NCBI GenBank assembly: GCA_900542805.1
Contig: UQOW01000015.1
Location: 1 to 47,554 of the forward strand
Direction of reading: 5' to 3'
Origin: an uncultured Sutterella sp.
Lineage (GTDB): Bacteria; Pseudomonadota; Gammaproteobacteria; Burkholderiales; Burkholderiaceae_F
DNA length: 47,554 nt
Part shown: positions 25,601-35,100 of the stretch, piece after piece
Layout of the letters: each line of letters starts with the position of its first letter
Position numbering within the stretch: the first letter of the stretch is position 1
Translations under genes and position numbers: made by a program
The notes under the pieces: model-generated
The model's input: only the letters and a program-made list of their open reading frames with translations
What the model was told of the DNA's origin: nothing
Databases searched by the model: none

Positions 25601-26098
25601 ATGAAAGCCGTTACAAAAGATTGCCTCGTGCGCATGGCCGTGAGGATGTCCGATTTACAAGGGCACGTTCTCGATGAGACGCCTCTTGAGGGGGTTTGGT
25701 ATCTACACGGACACGGGGATATTTTTCCTGCGTTCGAAGCCAAACTCGAGGGGAAAAAAGTCGGTGCCATGCTTTCTTTTACGCTTGAGCCCGAGGAAGC
25801 CTTCGGTGAATTTGACGAGCAGCTTGTGATTTTGCGCGACGCGGCGGAGTTGGCAGACCCGGCAGACGTGCGAGTCGGGCTCCTGTTTGAGTCAGTTAAG
25901 GGGGCAAAACCCTCCGAGCGGCCTTACCGCGTTACAGATCTGGCTGACGGGAAAGCGCTTTTAGATGCCAACCACCCGCTTGCCGGCTGGACGCTACGCT
26001 TTGATGTCAAGATTCTTGAAATTGCCGAAGCTCCGGAAGGCGACGTACACGATAACGCCGTCGTTCCCGACTTTTTGTCCGTTCAAGGCTCGGTATAA
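25601..26098 (+). CDS. FKBP-type peptidyl-prolyl isomerase, SlyD-like
   Basis: The product is 165 residues. It shows the SlyD-group arrangement: an FKBP half (YLHGHGDIFPAFEAKLEGKK), an inserted chaperone flap (EEAFGEFDEQLVILRDAAEL) and a closing strand (NHPLAGWTLRFDVKILEI). The long His/Cys-rich metal-binding tail of E. coli SlyD is missing, and the C-terminus is short. It is a cytosolic folding helper. The start ATG at 25601 has no strong ribosome binding site. Confidence 0.85.
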   Translation: MKAVTKDCLVRMAVRMSDLQGHVLDETPLEGVWYLHGHGDIFPAFEAKLEGKKVGAMLSFTLEPEEAFGEFDEQLVILRDAAELADPADVRVGLLFESVKGAKPSERPYRVTDLADGKALLDANHPLAGWTLRFDVKILEIAEAPEGDVHDNAVVPDFLSVQGSV

Positions 26099-26099
26099 T
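26071..26099 (+). promoter_or_regulatory. Candidate psd-pssA promoter
   Basis: A perfect TATAAT (26094-26099) overlaps the stop codon of the isomerase gene. The -35 position at 17-base spacing reads CTTTTT, which is weak. Transcription would start near 26106, ahead of the psd GTG at 26141. Confidence 0.4.
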
Positions 26100-26140
26100 C
26101 AATTTTCCGATTTGTGGACAATCTACTAGATGAGGCACCC

Positions 26141-26800
26141 GTGAAACGCATTTACCCGCATCCGTTCTTTGCTCGCGAGGGCTGGCCCTTTATGGCCGCA
26201 TTCTTTGTTCTGGCCTTTGTGGTTGATTGCTTTGTCGACGGCCTCGTTGCGTTTTTCTTTTGGCTTCTTTTCCTGTTTGTTGCGAACTTCTTTCGCGATC
26301 CAGTGCGTGAAATGACAGAAGAGGCTAACGCCGTCGTCAGTCCCGTTGACGGTCGCGTTGTGAAAATCGAAGAAGTCGTGTGCCCGTACACCGAAAAAAA
26401 AATGCGCATGATTTCGATTTTCATGAACGTCTTTAACGTGCATAGCCAGAAAGCCCCGGTTGCGGGCACTGTCACAAAGGTCGAGTACTTTAAAGGAAAG
26501 TTTTTCAATGCCGCCTTGGATAAAGCGAGCACCGACAACGAGCGCAATGCCGTTGTCGTTAAAACACACGCGGGTGACACGGTCTGCTTCGTGCAGATTG
26601 CAGGCTTAGTCGCCCGTCGGATTCTTTGCTACACGCACGTGGGCGACGTTTTAGAGCGCGGCTCGCGCTACGGCTTTATCCGCTTCGGTAGCCGGGTGGA
26701 TGTGTATCTACCCCTTACCTCGGAGGTTTCGGTCGTAATCGGCGATAAGGTCACCGGAGTTGCAAGCGTCATTGCACGCCTTAAGAAACCCGCGGTATAA
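26141..26800 (+). CDS. psd: Phosphatidylserine decarboxylase, short form
   Basis: The product is 219 residues, the size of the short PSD-A proenzymes. An N-terminal hydrophobic hairpin (about 15-50) is followed by the catalytic domain with SPVDGRVVKIEE and MNVFNVHSQKAPVAG. The RFGSRVD motif contains the Gly-Ser self-cleavage site that yields the pyruvoyl group. It makes phosphatidylethanolamine from phosphatidylserine at the inner membrane. The start is the GTG at 26141 because the family begins near YPHPFFAREGWPF and a GAGG site precedes it; a GTG at 26114 lacks one. pssA, the preceding enzyme of the pathway, follows after 24 bases. Confidence 0.92.
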   Translation: MKRIYPHPFFAREGWPFMAAFFVLAFVVDCFVDGLVAFFFWLLFLFVANFFRDPVREMTEEANAVVSPVDGRVVKIEEVVCPYTEKKMRMISIFMNVFNVHSQKAPVAGTVTKVEYFKGKFFNAALDKASTDNERNAVVVKTHAGDTVCFVQIAGLVARRILCYTHVGDVLERGSRYGFIRFGSRVDVYLPLTSEVSVVIGDKVTGVASVIARLKKPAV

Positions 26801-26824
26801 ACATAACGCATTCGGAGTTTGACT

Positions 26825-27667
26825 ATGGTTCAACGTACACGTCGTCGTCCGGCTCGCGCTCGTATGGTCGAAGCAAGCCGCAAAAAGATCCATATCGTGC
26901 GCACGCACGGCATTTATGTGCTCCCGAATCTTTTTACCACGGCGTCTCTCGTGTGTGCCTTCTTGGCGATTATTCGGGCGACGAACGGCGTTTTCGATGC
27001 GGCAGCGGTTTTAATTGTCCTTTCGATGGTCTTTGACGGCATGGACGGACGCGTGGCGCGCTTAACGCACACACAAAGCGAATTCGGGGTGCAATTTGAC
27101 TCGATTGCCGATATGACGGCCTTCGGTGTGGCACCTGCCGTGACGGTTTACCAGTTTCTTTTGCACGATATGGGCGGCATCGGCTGCATGGGAGCTTTTG
27201 TCTTTTGCCTGTGTGCCGGCGTTCGCCTCGCACGCTTTAACTGCAATGTCGGCGTAGTTGATAAGCGCTTTTTCCAGGGGCTTCCGAGCCCGGCGGCTGC
27301 GGCTCTCGTTGCCGGCTTTGTGTGGCTGACGGCCCAAGGGAAAATGCCGACCTTTATCTTGGATAATCCCGTTCCGTATGCCTTTGTCATTACGCTCTAT
27401 GCGGGTCTTACCATGGTCTGTAACGCTCCCTTTTTCTCGGGAAAGTCGGCTGCGTGCTTAAAAACCAAGCCCTTTTGGTTTGCGTTTGCGTTAAGTGTGA
27501 TTTTTATTATTGTCTCCGAAAGCCCGGCTTTTGCTGTCTTTATCCTTTTTTGCTTGTATGCTCTTAGCGGCTATGTCTACCAGGCCTGGCTTTTTTACAC
27601 CGATAAGCCCAACCCTGTGTTACCGGTTCGAGACGAGGCGCCCCGACAGGGAGACGAAAAGGCGTAG
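26825..27667 (+). CDS. pssA: CDP-diacylglycerol-serine O-phosphatidyltransferase
   Basis: The product is 280 residues. The CDP-alcohol phosphotransferase motif DGxxAR(x8)GxxxDxxxD is seen at about 74-96 (DGRVARLTHTQSEFGVQFDS, then IAD). About seven to eight hydrophobic segments place it in the inner membrane. It makes phosphatidylserine, the substrate of the adjacent psd. The N-terminus is strongly basic (RTRRRPARAR). ATG 26825 is preceded by GGAG; the TTG two codons upstream is rejected. Confidence 0.92.
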   Translation: MVQRTRRRPARARMVEASRKKIHIVRTHGIYVLPNLFTTASLVCAFLAIIRATNGVFDAAAVLIVLSMVFDGMDGRVARLTHTQSEFGVQFDSIADMTAFGVAPAVTVYQFLLHDMGGIGCMGAFVFCLCAGVRLARFNCNVGVVDKRFFQGLPSPAAAALVAGFVWLTAQGKMPTFILDNPVPYAFVITLYAGLTMVCNAPFFSGKSAACLKTKPFWFAFALSVIFIIVSESPAFAVFILFCLYALSGYVYQAWLFYTDKPNPVLPVRDEAPRQGDEKA

Positions 27668-27706
27668 ACTTCGCGCTCTTTTGTCGGAAGAGGGCTGGTT
27701 TGAGCT

Positions 27707-28273
27707 ATGTTTTTATTTGCGCCCGGGGTCCTTCCCTCGATTCGTCTTGCGCACACCAAGTACGGGTTTTTCCCGGTTCGCCGTTTTCGCGTGAAGACGG
27801 CGTGCGAGGTATTCGTTGCCTCGCCCCTTTTTATTACGACCCTCTCGGAAAAAGAAACGCTTTCCGTGACTCTGGCTTCCGAAGAGTCGGTTTACGTACT
27901 CCTGGCAGCTCTTTTCGACGGCAGGGGGACGCAACCTGCGGCCTACGCAACCGGGGTACTTCTTCGCACGGCTTCTCCTTGGCCTGAAGACAGGCTTTAC
28001 GTCAGTGAGGCAAGGGGGGCAAATCGAACAATCGACCCCGTCGATACCCTCGTGTGGGCCTATGAGAACAATGAGCAACTTATTAAGGGCAGGGCCGATA
28101 GCGTTCTGACGGATTTACGCAAGGCCGTTTACTGCGCTTGTGAAAGTGACTCGGGAATCATTCCCGGCGATTGCCTTGCCGTTGCTGCTCTCGTCACGCA
28201 AAAACTGAATGCGGGCGGCGTTTTCTTTTCCGGTGCCAACGGAATCGGGTCGTTGAAAGTTTTATGGCGTTAA
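27707..28273 (+). CDS. Protein of unknown function
   Basis: The 188-residue product is not firmly recognised. The C-terminal half (VDTLVWAYENNEQLIKGRAD, and later IIPGDCLAVAALV) faintly recalls fumarylacetoacetate-hydrolase family folds, but key metal-ligand motifs cannot be identified. It follows pssA by 39 bases with a GAAGAGGG site upstream of its ATG. Its last 10 bases overlap the start of the broken yddG gene. It could itself be a remnant, since its neighbour is decaying. Confidence 0.5.
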   Translation: MFLFAPGVLPSIRLAHTKYGFFPVRRFRVKTACEVFVASPLFITTLSEKETLSVTLASEESVYVLLAALFDGRGTQPAAYATGVLLRTASPWPEDRLYVSEARGANRTIDPVDTLVWAYENNEQLIKGRADSVLTDLRKAVYCACESDSGIIPGDCLAVAALVTQKLNAGGVFFSGANGIGSLKVLWR

Positions 28274-29160
28274 CAACAACGAAAGCGACGGCCGTGGGTC
28301 TGCCGGCTCCGGCCCTTTGGGCCATGAGCGTCGGGCTTGTGCGTACCGTGACAGTCGAAGCCGGGATTGCAGGGGGTGTGTGCCTTATGAATCTGATTGC
28401 CGCCGCACTCTTGATGTGAGTCTTCGGATTTCCGAAGTTTTCCGACTACCCGAAAAAGTACTTAGCTTTCGGCCTGACGGCGGCTCTTTTGTGTGAGTTG
28501 TGTTTTCCGATTTCGATGGGGCTATGCCGAACATCGCGCGAGACGATCGAAGTCGGGATGGTCAATTATGCATGGCCGTGTCTGACGGTCCTCTTTGCCA
28601 TTGTATTTAACGGGCAGACAAGCCGCCGATGGGTGGTAATCGGCCTTATCGTTGCCTTTACCGGCATGGCGATGGTGCTTTCCGGAGACGGGGGCCTTCA
28701 TCCTGCAGAAATTGCCGCCAACGTCGGCAAAAACCCGACGCCCTATATTCTCGCGTTTACAGGCGCCGTTGCCTGGGCCGCCTACTGCTCAATTACACGT
28801 GGCATCGGGATTAAGAAAAACCCCGTCGTGTTGATTTTTCTCGGCAACACCCTCGTGTACGGAACGCTTTATTCGATGGGCTTCGGAGAGTGCTTTGTCT
28901 TCTCGTTTGATGCCGTTAAGGCATGCCTGATAGCCGGGTGCGTGATGGCGAGCGGCTATGCGGTCTGGAATATCGGTATTATTTCCGGGCGTATGACCAT
29001 CCTTGCGATTGCCAGCTACTTTACCCCCGTTCTTTCCTGTCTGTTTGCCTCGATGTATCTGAATCAACCCTTAACGCTCTCGTTTTTTAAGGGCGTGAGC
29101 CTTGTTGTCGCAGGATCCCTCGTGTGCTGGGCGGCCACGCGCCGAGGAAAGGCCGTCTAA
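28264..29160 (+). pseudogene. yddG: Aromatic amino acid exporter YddG, broken by one in-frame stop
   Basis: Translated through, the 298-codon frame aligns end to end with YddG, a drug/metabolite transporter (EamA) family exporter of about 293 residues with ten membrane spans. Landmarks include EVGMVNYAWPCLTVLFAI, AFTGAVAWAAYC, ASGYAVWNIGIISGRMTI and SYFTPVLSCLF. A TGA at 28417-28419, after NLIAAALLM, interrupts it at codon 52; downstream the same frame resumes with VFGFPKFSDYPKKYLAFG as in E. coli YddG. No other damage was seen. A restart at 28489 would drop the first two to three spans. The gene is convergent with the ABC-F gene and overlaps it by four bases. Confidence 0.85.
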
Positions 29161-31064
29161 GCGATTTTCTCAAGCGCTTCGGAAAGTTCAAGCCACGTGC
29201 CTTCGAGCGTTTCGACGCGTGTTGCGAGAGTGGCGCGCTCCTTTAAAGCCTCGGCAACGGCATCGGGTGATGCGGTTTCGTACCACGCGGTATCGGCAAT
29301 CTGCGCATCTAGGGCTTTAAGAGAAGCGGAGACTGTTGCCAGTGTACTTTCGACTTTTTTAAGCTTTGTCAGGAGCGGTTTTTTAAGCTCGGCAATCCGA
29401 GCGCGCTCTTGGGCTTGGGCGCGCCGCTCTTCGCGGCGATTAAGAAGCGGGGTGTCCGACGTTTTTTCGGGGGCCTCTTTTTTCTCCGACAGGCGCCGAT
29501 GCTCGAGAACAAAATCGGCGTAGTCATCCAAATCTCCCGGGTATTCGGTGACGGCGCCCTCGTGCACGAGAATAAGGCGCTCCGCGCAGGTGCGCAGCAG
29601 GTGCCTGTCGTGGCTCACGAGGAGTAACGCCCCCTCAAAGGTCGATAGGGCCATCGTCAGGGCTTCGCGCGTTGCCATGTCCAAGTGGTTCGTCGGCTCA
29701 TCGAGAACAAGTAGGTTAGGCTTATCCCATGCCAGTAGTGCCAGGGCCAAGCGCGCTTTTTCGCCGCCCGACATCGGGGCAATCCGTTCATCAACGCGCT
29801 CGCCCGAGAAGTGAAAGCGCCCGAGGTAGTCGCGTAGTTCCTGCTCACGCGTCTCGGGGCTCTTGTGCTTGAGGGTCTCTAAGGGGGTGAGCGTCTCATC
29901 GAGCTGCTCGAGTTGGTGCTGTGCAAAGTACCCGATGACGGTCCCCTGTCCGAGGCGTCTTTGGCCGGCAAGAAGCGGCAAACACCCGTCAATGGTTTTA
30001 ATGAGTGTGGTTTTTCCGGCACCGTTCACGCCCAACACGCCGATACGCTCTCCGGCGCGGATCGAAAGCGTCACGCCCGAAAGAATCGGCGTGTCGTCGT
30101 ATCCGAGCGTTGCTTTTTCCAAATCCACGAGGTGTTCGGGACAGTGCCGAGGCTCTAAAAACTCAAAACGCCAGGCGCGCTTGGCACGCACGGGCTCGAC
30201 CGCTTCGAGCTTTTCGAGCATCTTGATGCGGCTTTGCGCTTGTCGCGCTTTTGTTGCTTTATAGCGAAAGCGCTCAATAAAGGCCGTTAGGTGTGCTGCC
30301 CTTCTCTCATAAGCTTTGGCATTGGCATCCATGAGCCGCTCTTTTTCGATGCGTTGATGCTCGTAGTCCGAATACGACCCGGCGTAGCGGAGAATCGTTT
30401 CGTTTTCAATCGCCCAGGTCACATTGGTTGCGCGGTCTAAAAATTCGCGATCGTGGCTGATGATGAGGATAGTCGCTTGCACTTTTTTAAGCCACGCCTC
30501 AAGCCAAATGAGGCTATCGATATCTAAGTGATTCGTCGGTTCGTCAAGAAGCAGGAGTTCGGCCGGTTGCATGAGCGCACGCGCAAGTGCCAGGCGATTG
30601 CGCCACCCCCCGGAAAACTCACGCACGGGGCGTGAAGCGTCTTGCAGAGAAAACCCGAGACCTGCCATCACACAGGAGGCTTGGGCCTTAACGGCTCCTT
30701 CGTTGATATCGGCAAGTTGTGCGTGCGCTGTCGCAAGAGCCATTGCGTCGTTTCCTGCCTGGGCCTTGGTAAGAGCCTGTTTGGCACGCACCAGAGGAAT
30801 GTGCCCGCTCATGACATAGGAAAGGGCTTTTTCCTCAGTTGCTTCGACGATTTGCGAGACATAGGCGATTTTGTCGCGCTCGGGCGCTTCAATCAATCCG
30901 TCTTCCGGAGAAATTTCGCCCAAAACGGCGCGAAAGAGGGTGGTTTTACCCGCTCCGTTTTCCCCCACTAGGCCGATGCGTTCGTGGCCGCCGGCCGTCA
31001 GATTTACGTCCGAATACAAAACTCGGGTTCCGAAGGCAATCGCAAGATGAGTCAGTCGCAGCAT
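29157..31064 (-). CDS. yheS: ABC-F ATPase, YheS/Uup-like
   Basis: The product is 635 residues with two ABC domains and no membrane spans, as in ABC-F ribosome-associated factors. Domain 1 has GENGAGKTTLFRAV, SGGWRNRLALARAL and LLLDEPTNHLDIDS; domain 2 has GVNGAGKTTLIK, MSGGEKARLALAL and VLDEPTNHLDMAT. The PtIM linker lies between (about 230-310), and a charged coiled C-terminal extension (about 530-635) resembles YheS/Uup. Such proteins bind the ribosomal E site and help resolve stalled states. It follows prmB by 21 bases on the same strand. Confidence 0.9.
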   Translation of the reverse strand: MLRLTHLAIAFGTRVLYSDVNLTAGGHERIGLVGENGAGKTTLFRAVLGEISPEDGLIEAPERDKIAYVSQIVEATEEKALSYVMSGHIPLVRAKQALTKAQAGNDAMALATAHAQLADINEGAVKAQASCVMAGLGFSLQDASRPVREFSGGWRNRLALARALMQPAELLLLDEPTNHLDIDSLIWLEAWLKKVQATILIISHDREFLDRATNVTWAIENETILRYAGSYSDYEHQRIEKERLMDANAKAYERRAAHLTAFIERFRYKATKARQAQSRIKMLEKLEAVEPVRAKRAWRFEFLEPRHCPEHLVDLEKATLGYDDTPILSGVTLSIRAGERIGVLGVNGAGKTTLIKTIDGCLPLLAGQRRLGQGTVIGYFAQHQLEQLDETLTPLETLKHKSPETREQELRDYLGRFHFSGERVDERIAPMSGGEKARLALALLAWDKPNLLVLDEPTNHLDMATREALTMALSTFEGALLLVSHDRHLLRTCAERLILVHEGAVTEYPGDLDDYADFVLEHRRLSEKKEAPEKTSDTPLLNRREERRAQAQERARIAELKKPLLTKLKKVESTLATVSASLKALDAQIADTAWYETASPDAVAEALKERATLATRVETLEGTWLELSEALEKIA

Positions 31065-31085
31065 GAGGTTCGTCCGCTCGCGTCT

Positions 31086-31979
31086 TTATAGCCCCGCGTT
31101 TTTTAAATCGGCTGCGTTTACGCAAAAGACCATGTTTTCGCCCGCACTCGTCTCGAGCCACGTAACCACCAAATTCGGCCAGATTGCCTCGAAGGCATCG
31201 CGTCCGTCTCCGATTTCCACAAACGCCATGCCGTTTTCCGTCAAGTGGGCTCCAAGAGCAGGCATAAAGCGGCGCATAAAGTCCATGCCGTCGGATCCCG
31301 CTTCAAGGGCAAGCGCCGGTTCTTTGCGGTACTCGGCGGGAAGATTTGCCATGGCTTGATCGGTCACATAGGGCGGGTTACATAAAATGACATCAAAGCA
31401 GCGATGCTTTAAATTGGAAAACACATCGGAGCGAATGAGCTCTACGGAGTCCGTAAGACCGTAGTCTTCGACGTTCTTCTTGGCTACGGTGAGGGCGGCC
31501 TCGGAAATATCGGCACCGACGATACGGGCATTCGGGAAGGCTTCGTTTGCCAGGATTGCGAGGCATCCGCTTCCGGTACATAAATCCAAAACGCTGACAA
31601 CCGATTCCGAGTCTTGCACCCAGGGAGTAAGTTCGTCATTCAAGAGCTCAGCGATAAAGCTACGGGGAATGAGGACGTTTTCGTTGACATAAAACTTGTG
31701 CCCGGTCAGCCACGCTTCGTTTAAAAGGTAAGCGGCCGGAATCTTTTGTTCGGTGCGCTTTTCAATCAAGTCGAGCACACGGGCTGCTTCTTTTCGAGTT
31801 AACGCCGCATCCCAGAACGATTCAAGGCGGTCGAAGGGCAGGGCCAAGCTTCTTAAAACGAGAAATGTGGCTTCCTGCCAAAGATCTTCGGAGCCGTGTC
31901 CGAGCGAGGCGTTTGTTTGACTGAGCCTTGTCATGGCAAAGCGCGTAAAGTCACGGATGGTTCGAAGATTTTGGGTCAT
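31086..31979 (-). CDS. prmB: Ribosomal protein L3 N5-glutamine methyltransferase
   Basis: The product is 297 residues. The PrmB/PrmC-type N-terminal helical domain contains EATFLVLRSLALPFDRLESF, characteristic of PrmB. It is followed by the SAM-binding motif LDLCTGSGC (131-139) and the catalytic NPPY motif (201-204). It methylates a glutamine of ribosomal protein L3. It starts at an ATG at 31979, diverges from smc, and is probably transcribed with yheS. Confidence 0.9.
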   Translation of the reverse strand: MTQNLRTIRDFTRFAMTRLSQTNASLGHGSEDLWQEATFLVLRSLALPFDRLESFWDAALTRKEAARVLDLIEKRTEQKIPAAYLLNEAWLTGHKFYVNENVLIPRSFIAELLNDELTPWVQDSESVVSVLDLCTGSGCLAILANEAFPNARIVGADISEAALTVAKKNVEDYGLTDSVELIRSDVFSNLKHRCFDVILCNPPYVTDQAMANLPAEYRKEPALALEAGSDGMDFMRRFMPALGAHLTENGMAFVEIGDGRDAFEAIWPNLVVTWLETSAGENMVFCVNAADLKNAGL

Positions 31980-32131
31980 AACGCGTTATTTCCGGAAAAG
32001 TCGCCCGTCAGGCCCTAGCCTCAAAACGGGGATAAAACGTCAGGGAATGCCGAAAAAACTAGTATTATAAGAGTCTTTACTTAAACTCCCTGTGCGGGAG
32101 TTCCTTACGTTACCCTTTGAGCGAAATCGGC

Positions 32132-35100
32132 ATGCGACTGCGTCAACTCAAAATCAGCGGATTTAAAAGTTTTGCGGACACGACGTTAATTGAGTTTCCC
32201 GGAAACTTAGCCGGCATTGTCGGTCCGAACGGGTGCGGGAAATCGAATGTCATCGATGCCATTCGATGGGTACTCGGCGAAGGGCGTATTTCCGAGCTTC
32301 GCGGATCGACGTCGATGAGCGAACTTATCTTCTCGGGCTCGGCCAATCGCCCGGCCTCGTCACGCGCAAGCGTCGAGATGGTTCTCGATAACTCGGACGG
32401 TTCGATCACAGGTCCCTGGGGCGCTTACTCGGAGCTATCGATTAAGCGCGTCGTCACGCGTGACGGCTCGAACGCGTACCTCATCAACAACCAACAGGTC
32501 CGGCGTCGTGATGTTCAGGACGTCTTTATGGGCACGGGACTCGGTCCCCGCTCGTATGCGATCATCAGCCAGGGCATGATCAGCAACTTTATTAAGGCCA
32601 AGCCCGAGGAGTTGCGGGTTTACCTCGAAGAGGCCGCTGGCGTGAGTAAATACAAAGAGCGGCGCAAGGAAACCGAGTCGGCTTTGACGGCGACGCGCTC
32701 GAATCTGGAAAAAGTCGCGTACCTACAGGAAACCAAACGCGTTGAAATCGAACGCCTGACGCTTGAAGCCGAAACGGCGCGTCGCTGGGAGGCGCTTGAA
32801 AAGGAGCGCACCGATGCTGAGTTATTAAGCCTACTGATGCAAGAAATCGATGCGCATGAGCAGGTCGATGCCATCAATGCGCGTGTGGCGAGAAAGGAAG
32901 CCGAACTGGTTGCCGCTCAGGGCGACACACAAAAAATTACCCTCAAAATCGAGGCCTTAAAGGAGGCCTCGCATGCAGCGCGGGAAACGACGAACGTCGC
33001 CCGTCAGGCCCGCTTTGAGGCGGAAAAGGCCGTCAGTAACGTCGAGGGTAACATCCGTCACATCGTCGAGCGCAAGGACTCTGCAAATCGCCAGATTGCT
33101 ACCGATCAAATGCTCCTGGAAAGTCGGACTCAGGCGCTCAATTTTGCTCGCGAGCGTGAAGCGTCGTTTATCGAAGAGGCCCGAGAGCTTCGCGAAAAAG
33201 CCGCCGCTGCCCGTGAGCAAGCTCAGGGACTTGCCGATCAAGCCGATGCAGCCGAGCAAGCCTATGAGGACGCCCGACAAAGCTATGAGACGGCACGCGC
33301 TTGTGCCGATCAGGCGCGTAACGGCATTGCCGTCGTCAACGTCAAACTTGAGTCCCTCGAGCGTGAAATGACCGACGCACAGGTGCGCTTTGATGCCTTA
33401 ACGGATGAACTTGAACGAGCGAGCGTACCCGATACCGCGCGCTTTGAGGCGTTACCCGCCCTTTTAAGTAAGGCTCAGGAGTCTGTCAAAAGTCTTTTAA
33501 GTAAAGAAGAGAGCCTTGCGCACGAAAAAGAAGTCGGCGAAAAGACACTTTCCGAAATCTCGCAGCAAATCTCCGAACAAACGGCTGCCTTAGCCCGCGT
33601 CAGTGCGCGCCTGCAAACGCTTGTCGGTATCCAAGAGAAAATCGGCCAGGAAGGCGCTCTGGCTAAGTGGCTTACCAAGATGGGCTTTGACGGAGCCAAA
33701 CGCCTATTTGAGCAAATCGATGTGGATCCTAAGTGGGCCAGAGCTTTGGAAGCTGTCCTTGCGGCCAAAGCCGGGGCCCTGCAGATGAAAGACGTGACTT
33801 TTGTAGCCGGGTTAGAAGCAAGTGCCCCTCCGGCGCGCCTTCTTTTTTACGAACCTGTTAAAGATGTACCTCAAAAGAAAGAAAGCGCATTGACGCCGCT
33901 TCTTAACTTCGTAAGAACCACGGATGCCGTGACGCGGGATGCGTTAAGCGTTTGGCTTTCGGGCGTCTGTGTTGCCGAAAACCTGACGGAAGCTTTTGAG
34001 TCCAGAAGTAAGCTTGCCGGCGGCGAGAGTTTTGTCACGCCGGACGGACACACGGTCGATGCATTTTCGGTTTCGTTTTGGGCGGAAGAAAACGAGGCCT
34101 CCGGGGCATTGAGTCGTGCGGCGCAAATTCGGACACTGTCGGGAAAAGAAACCGAACTTAAAGGAATCCTTTCCACGCTGGCAAGCCGAGAACTTCATAC
34201 GAAAAGCGCTCTTGCTGCGCTCAATGCACGCATTCGCGAAAATGCCGACAACCTAGCTGCCTCACGCGAAACGCACCACGAACTTGACGTCCAAATGACG
34301 CGCCTTTCCGAGCAAATCGAGGCCTACAAGGCCCGCACGCAAAAGGCCAAGGCCGAACGCGAGGAACTTGCCGCGCGGATCGAGGACTTGACAGCCAAGC
34401 GTGATGCGGCTGAAGAAGCGTTCGAAGAGCTCGATCGAAAACTCGGTCTAAAAGAGCAGGCCGTGACCGATGCTCAGATTCTCCTTGAAGAGGCCGAGCA
34501 GCGCGCGAGTGAGGCCGATCGCGCTCTAACGGATAAAAACGCGGAAGAAAAAATGGCGCTTGTTGAGGCCGATGCCTCCGAAGAGCGCTCGCGCGATGCA
34601 TCCCGAGAAGGCGAAAGTGCTCGAGGGGAAATTGCGCGACTGACGGAAGAAATCACCTCCCTTCAATCCGAACTTGAGGGCCTGAATTTACAAGCCGAGC
34701 AAGAGGGCTTGCTGCGCGTGACGCAAGAGCTTGACGCTGCGCGCGCAACCCTAATGGAAGCGGAAAAGGCGTCCGATGCGGCGGAAAATGCCGTCGAAGA
34801 GGCTCGCAGCCGTCTAAGCGACCTTGTGGCCGCACAGGCCCCCTTGATGCAGGAAATCTCGGATTTAAAGGTCAAGCGCCAGACCTATGTGACGCAAGGC
34901 GAAGCTTTTACGGCACGCTTAGAGGAACTCAAAGCCGATCGTAAGAGCCTTAGAGCTCGCGTAATCGACGAGCACGTGAAACTTACGGCTATGAAAGGCA
35001 AACTGACGCGTCTTGCGCAGGAAATCGCCCAATTGGGCCCTGTCAACCACGCTGCGCTTGAAAACCTTGAGGCCAGTCAAGCGGCAATGCAAGAAACCGA

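Noticed and set aside
28417..28419. Selenocysteine or programmed read-through at the yddG TGA
   Set aside because: YddG homologues have no Cys/Sec role at this position and no SECIS-like hairpin is evident just downstream; a nonsense mutation is simpler.
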